From positions 1-24,110 of the IMG/VR virus record IMGVR_UViG_3300030329_000479: a stretch of 24,110 bases of DNA. One strand, written 5' to 3'. Of this stretch, positions 22,441 to 24,110 are shown piece after piece (positions within the stretch are counted from its first letter, which is position 1; every line of letters begins with the position of its first letter). Source of the DNA: a virus. A program made the position numbers and the translations under genes. The notes under the pieces are model-generated. The model ran no database searches, had not been told where the DNA came from, and saw only the letters and a program-made list of their open reading frames with translations.

Positions 22441-22680
22441 TTACTCTATTTTGTTTGGGTTAGACATTTTTTCTGTAACCTTTGATTCATATTCGTTTTT
22501 AGCTGAAATCCAGCTCAAATAAGTCAAAACCTTATATAAATTCGTGTTTTTTACACTATCTATATGATTTTGTCCGTCTTTTTTAAAAATACCTTTTTCT
22601 GCTAAAACATATAGGCTGTTTAACCATCCAAAAGGCTCAACATATATTCTAAACAAGCTTTCTGTTTTTACCGCCATCAT
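22441..22680 (-). CDS. small protein, downstream partner of tail chaperone
   Basis: The 79-residue product starts with ATGATG overlapping the TGA of the preceding gene, so it is probably translated by re-initiation. It is helical, with FGWLNSLYVLAEKGIF and NLYKVLTYLSWISAKNEYESK. From memory, short proteins with LLxVLTYLSxxxxK follow a chaperone-like gene in Bacteroidota phages, in the way the GT part follows G in lambda. The frame is offset by -1 from the upstream gene, so a frameshift fusion is also possible. Confidence 0.65.
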   Translation of the reverse strand: MMAVKTESLFRIYVEPFGWLNSLYVLAEKGIFKKDGQNHIDSVKNTNLYKVLTYLSWISAKNEYESKVTEKMSNPNKIE

Positions 22681-23372
22681 TGATTTTCTTTTTTCTCCAA
22701 AAACATACTGGAAAGTTTCAGTAATTTTTGATTTTGATTGGTCAAAAAAAAAGCGAACTCAAAAACGATGTCCATTGTTAATTGTTTAAATTTTTCTGTT
22801 TTTTCGGGTATAGCTTCATCATCATACTCTTCTCCTGATTTTCGGCATAATATAGCCATCTGTTCAGGCAAAACATCATACCTTCCGTTTCTCATTGATT
22901 CAACTGTCATGTCAAGCTGTGTAGCTTCAATAAAATCCCCATAAGTATTTTTCTTTAAAAATTCTGAAGGAAAATAATATGTTTCCCCGTCTAATTCAAA
23001 AGAATTAATTCCTTTAGGCTCGTATTCTTCTGTAAGTATTCCAATAGCATTTATTACTTGCGTAACCTGCTCCATATTTACACTTTTCATGTCTTGCTTA
23101 TCTAATCCTGATAGATAGCAAAATATATCTCTATTTAATTGAGCTTCATTTAAAAATTTAGCATTGTTAAGTATAGTGTTATACTCTTCTTCGCTAACAT
23201 CTATACTGTTCGATATAGAATTTCTTTTTAACTCATCAATATTTTGATGCTTTTTAATGATATATGCTAATTCTGACCAATGCTTTAATGTTATATTTTC
23301 CCATTCCGTTGGAACATCAAAAAATATAGCACGACTTCCATCGTTAGGAGTTACTTTAACTGTTACACTCAT
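22677..23372 (-). CDS. tail assembly chaperone-like protein
   Basis: This 231-residue protein has a beta-rich N-terminus (VKVTPNDGSRAIFFDVPTEWENITLKHWSELAYI), a middle helical region, a segment FELDGETYYFPSEFLKKNTYGDFIEATQLDM, and then LPEQMAILCRKSGEEYDDEAIPEKTEKFKQLTMDIVFEFAFFL. This order (a tag strand, a short sheet with GDFIEAT, then MAILxR and a helix before FFL) resembles a family I remember from Bacteroidota phages, placed like a tail assembly chaperone. It overlaps both neighbours by four bases (ATGA), suggesting coupled translation. It lies near the start of the tail block, although five genes separate it from the tape measure gene. Function is inferred from position and pattern. Confidence 0.65.
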   Translation of the reverse strand: MSVTVKVTPNDGSRAIFFDVPTEWENITLKHWSELAYIIKKHQNIDELKRNSISNSIDVSEEEYNTILNNAKFLNEAQLNRDIFCYLSGLDKQDMKSVNMEQVTQVINAIGILTEEYEPKGINSFELDGETYYFPSEFLKKNTYGDFIEATQLDMTVESMRNGRYDVLPEQMAILCRKSGEEYDDEAIPEKTEKFKQLTMDIVFEFAFFLTNQNQKLLKLSSMFLEKKENQ

Positions 23373-23788
23373 TTATCTCTATGTTTTTGAATTATTTTAA
23401 TATTTTTAGCTCTTTCTTTTCTTCTATTTATTTCATCTAAAATATCAGTAGTTTCTCCTACAAAATCTACTGTTTTATCAAACAAACGCTCTGTTAAGCT
23501 GTTTATCAATTTTCTGTTGACCCTGTTTTTAATTCCTGATAAAAACCCCATTGAAGCGTAAAGCATTAAATTCGGCTGCATATATACCCACTCTCTATCA
23601 TCTTTGCTGCTTTTTACTATTTTTTGAAATGCGTTAGTGTAATTAATAATATTTGCTAAAATTTCATTAAATTCTTCAAATTTTTTAGCAGGACTATCTT
23701 CAGTAGCTTCATATACTATACCCTGAATATAATTTACATAATCATTAAGCAGTTCAGCGTGTTCTCTATTTACACTCGCCATTTTCAT
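23369..23788 (-). CDS. hypothetical protein following terminase
   Basis: This 139-residue protein appears all-helical, with an Asn/Glu-rich N-terminal half, a central segment EWVYMQPNLMLYASMGFLSGIKNRVNR, and a basic C-terminus (RRKERAKNIKIIQKHRDK). I recognise no family. It is the first gene after the large terminase, with a 78-base gap that shows AT-rich DNA but no convincing promoter or terminator, and its stop overlaps the next start by four bases. The first two codons could be bypassed by a second ATG at codon 3. Confidence 0.65.
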   Translation of the reverse strand: MKMASVNREHAELLNDYVNYIQGIVYEATEDSPAKKFEEFNEILANIINYTNAFQKIVKSSKDDREWVYMQPNLMLYASMGFLSGIKNRVNRKLINSLTERLFDKTVDFVGETTDILDEINRRKERAKNIKIIQKHRDK

Positions 23789-23866
23789 TAATATTTTTCT
23801 TATTATTTCGCAATAATATAATTTTTTTTTCTATTACACTAGAAGTTTTTGGAAAACGGAGTGCTT

Positions 23867-24110
23867 TTAAGAAAAGTAAACTATCTTTGCGTGATTCCAC
23901 ATATTTTTGTTAATCGCCATTACAAGGCAATCAACCATATCATCATGTTTTGCAGAAGGGAATTTTACGAGTTGCTGTACAAACTCTTCATTCCATTGAC
24001 CTTTTAGCAGACTAACCCTTCCTGATTCTAATGTTGCAGATATATCTTGAACTCTTGCTACCTTATCTTTAGAAGGTGGCTTATCTTCTCTTACATTTAG
24101 ACCTGTTTCT
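23867..24110 (-). CDS. terL: terminase large subunit, C-terminal part (5' end beyond right edge)
   Basis: The frame enters at the right edge and ends with TAA at 23867-23869, giving 80 residues. The pattern KPPSKDKVARVQDISATLESGRV, then QWNEEFVQQLVKFPSAKHDDMVDCLVMAI, is typical of the end of the RNase H-like nuclease domain of large terminases, in which the KHDDMVD motif carries catalytic Asp residues. This enzyme pumps DNA into the prohead and cuts the concatemer. The ATPase domain must lie outside the window. It is the most upstream gene seen of the leftward late operon. Confidence 0.85.
   Translation of the reverse strand, partial: ETGLNVREDKPPSKDKVARVQDISATLESGRVSLLKGQWNEEFVQQLVKFPSAKHDDMVDCLVMAINKNMWNHAKIVYFS

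Noticed and set aside
23789-23866. Possible promoter in the gap after the terminase (TATTATTG at 23811-23818)
   Set aside because: The box has a mismatch at a key position and no TTTG is found at the right distance.

Overview
This window looks like part of the genome of a tailed double-stranded DNA bacteriophage or prophage infecting a member of the Bacteroidota, most likely a flavobacterium. The evidence is: a phage structural gene set (large terminase, tape measure, head protease, major capsid, portal), very AT-rich DNA, AT-rich start-codon contexts with little Shine-Dalgarno signal, and promoters of the Bacteroidota type (TTTG, 19-bp spacer, TAnnTTTG). A long tape measure protein and no visible sheath gene suggest a siphovirus-like particle. 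Every gene I can support is on the minus strand, so transcription runs from right to left. I saw no integrase, reverse transcriptase, tRNA, CRISPR array or insertion sequence.

In the direction of transcription: (1) At 24110-23867 is the C-terminal end of the large terminase. (2) At 23788-22441 are three small genes placed like tail assembly chaperones. (3) At 22434-14220 are large adhesive or baseplate proteins: a tail-completion-like domain fused to LamG-type lectin modules, two very large minor tail proteins, and a possible receptor-binding protein. (4) At 14213-10553 are a gp10-like tail protein and the 1043-residue tape measure. (5) At 10525-9695 are three small genes, one with a zinc-binding Cys pattern and one with a possible helix-turn-helix. 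(6) At 9639-4625 is the head module: ClpP-like protease with scaffold, major capsid, a tube-like structural protein, a small protein, portal and head-tail connector. (7) At 4615-2697 are virion accessory and lysis-like genes: two beta-rich structural proteins, two small membrane proteins, a tiny basic protein and a DUF5675 protein. A strong intrinsic terminator at 2581-2623 closes this unit. (8) At 2555-1470 is a metallophosphoesterase. (9) From 1295 leftward is a separate unit with its own good promoter: a hypothetical protein, a Cys-rich zinc ribbon protein, a 40-residue lipoprotein, a helix-turn-helix protein and a gene that runs off the left edge.

Three genes are too short for ordinary gene finders and were found by reading the gaps: a 40-residue lipoprotein (519-641), a 40-residue highly basic protein (3314-3436) and a 52-residue single-pass membrane protein (3934-4092). 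Other notable points are a terminator followed by a promoter-like box inside the late operon (6771-6850), a lectin-like domain apparently split by a second one in the 635-residue tail protein, a carbohydrate-binding-like module inserted near the start of the 1118-residue tail protein, and a gene order in which tail genes precede the head genes and the portal follows the capsid gene. Function calls rest on sequence features and remembered family patterns; no database search was possible.
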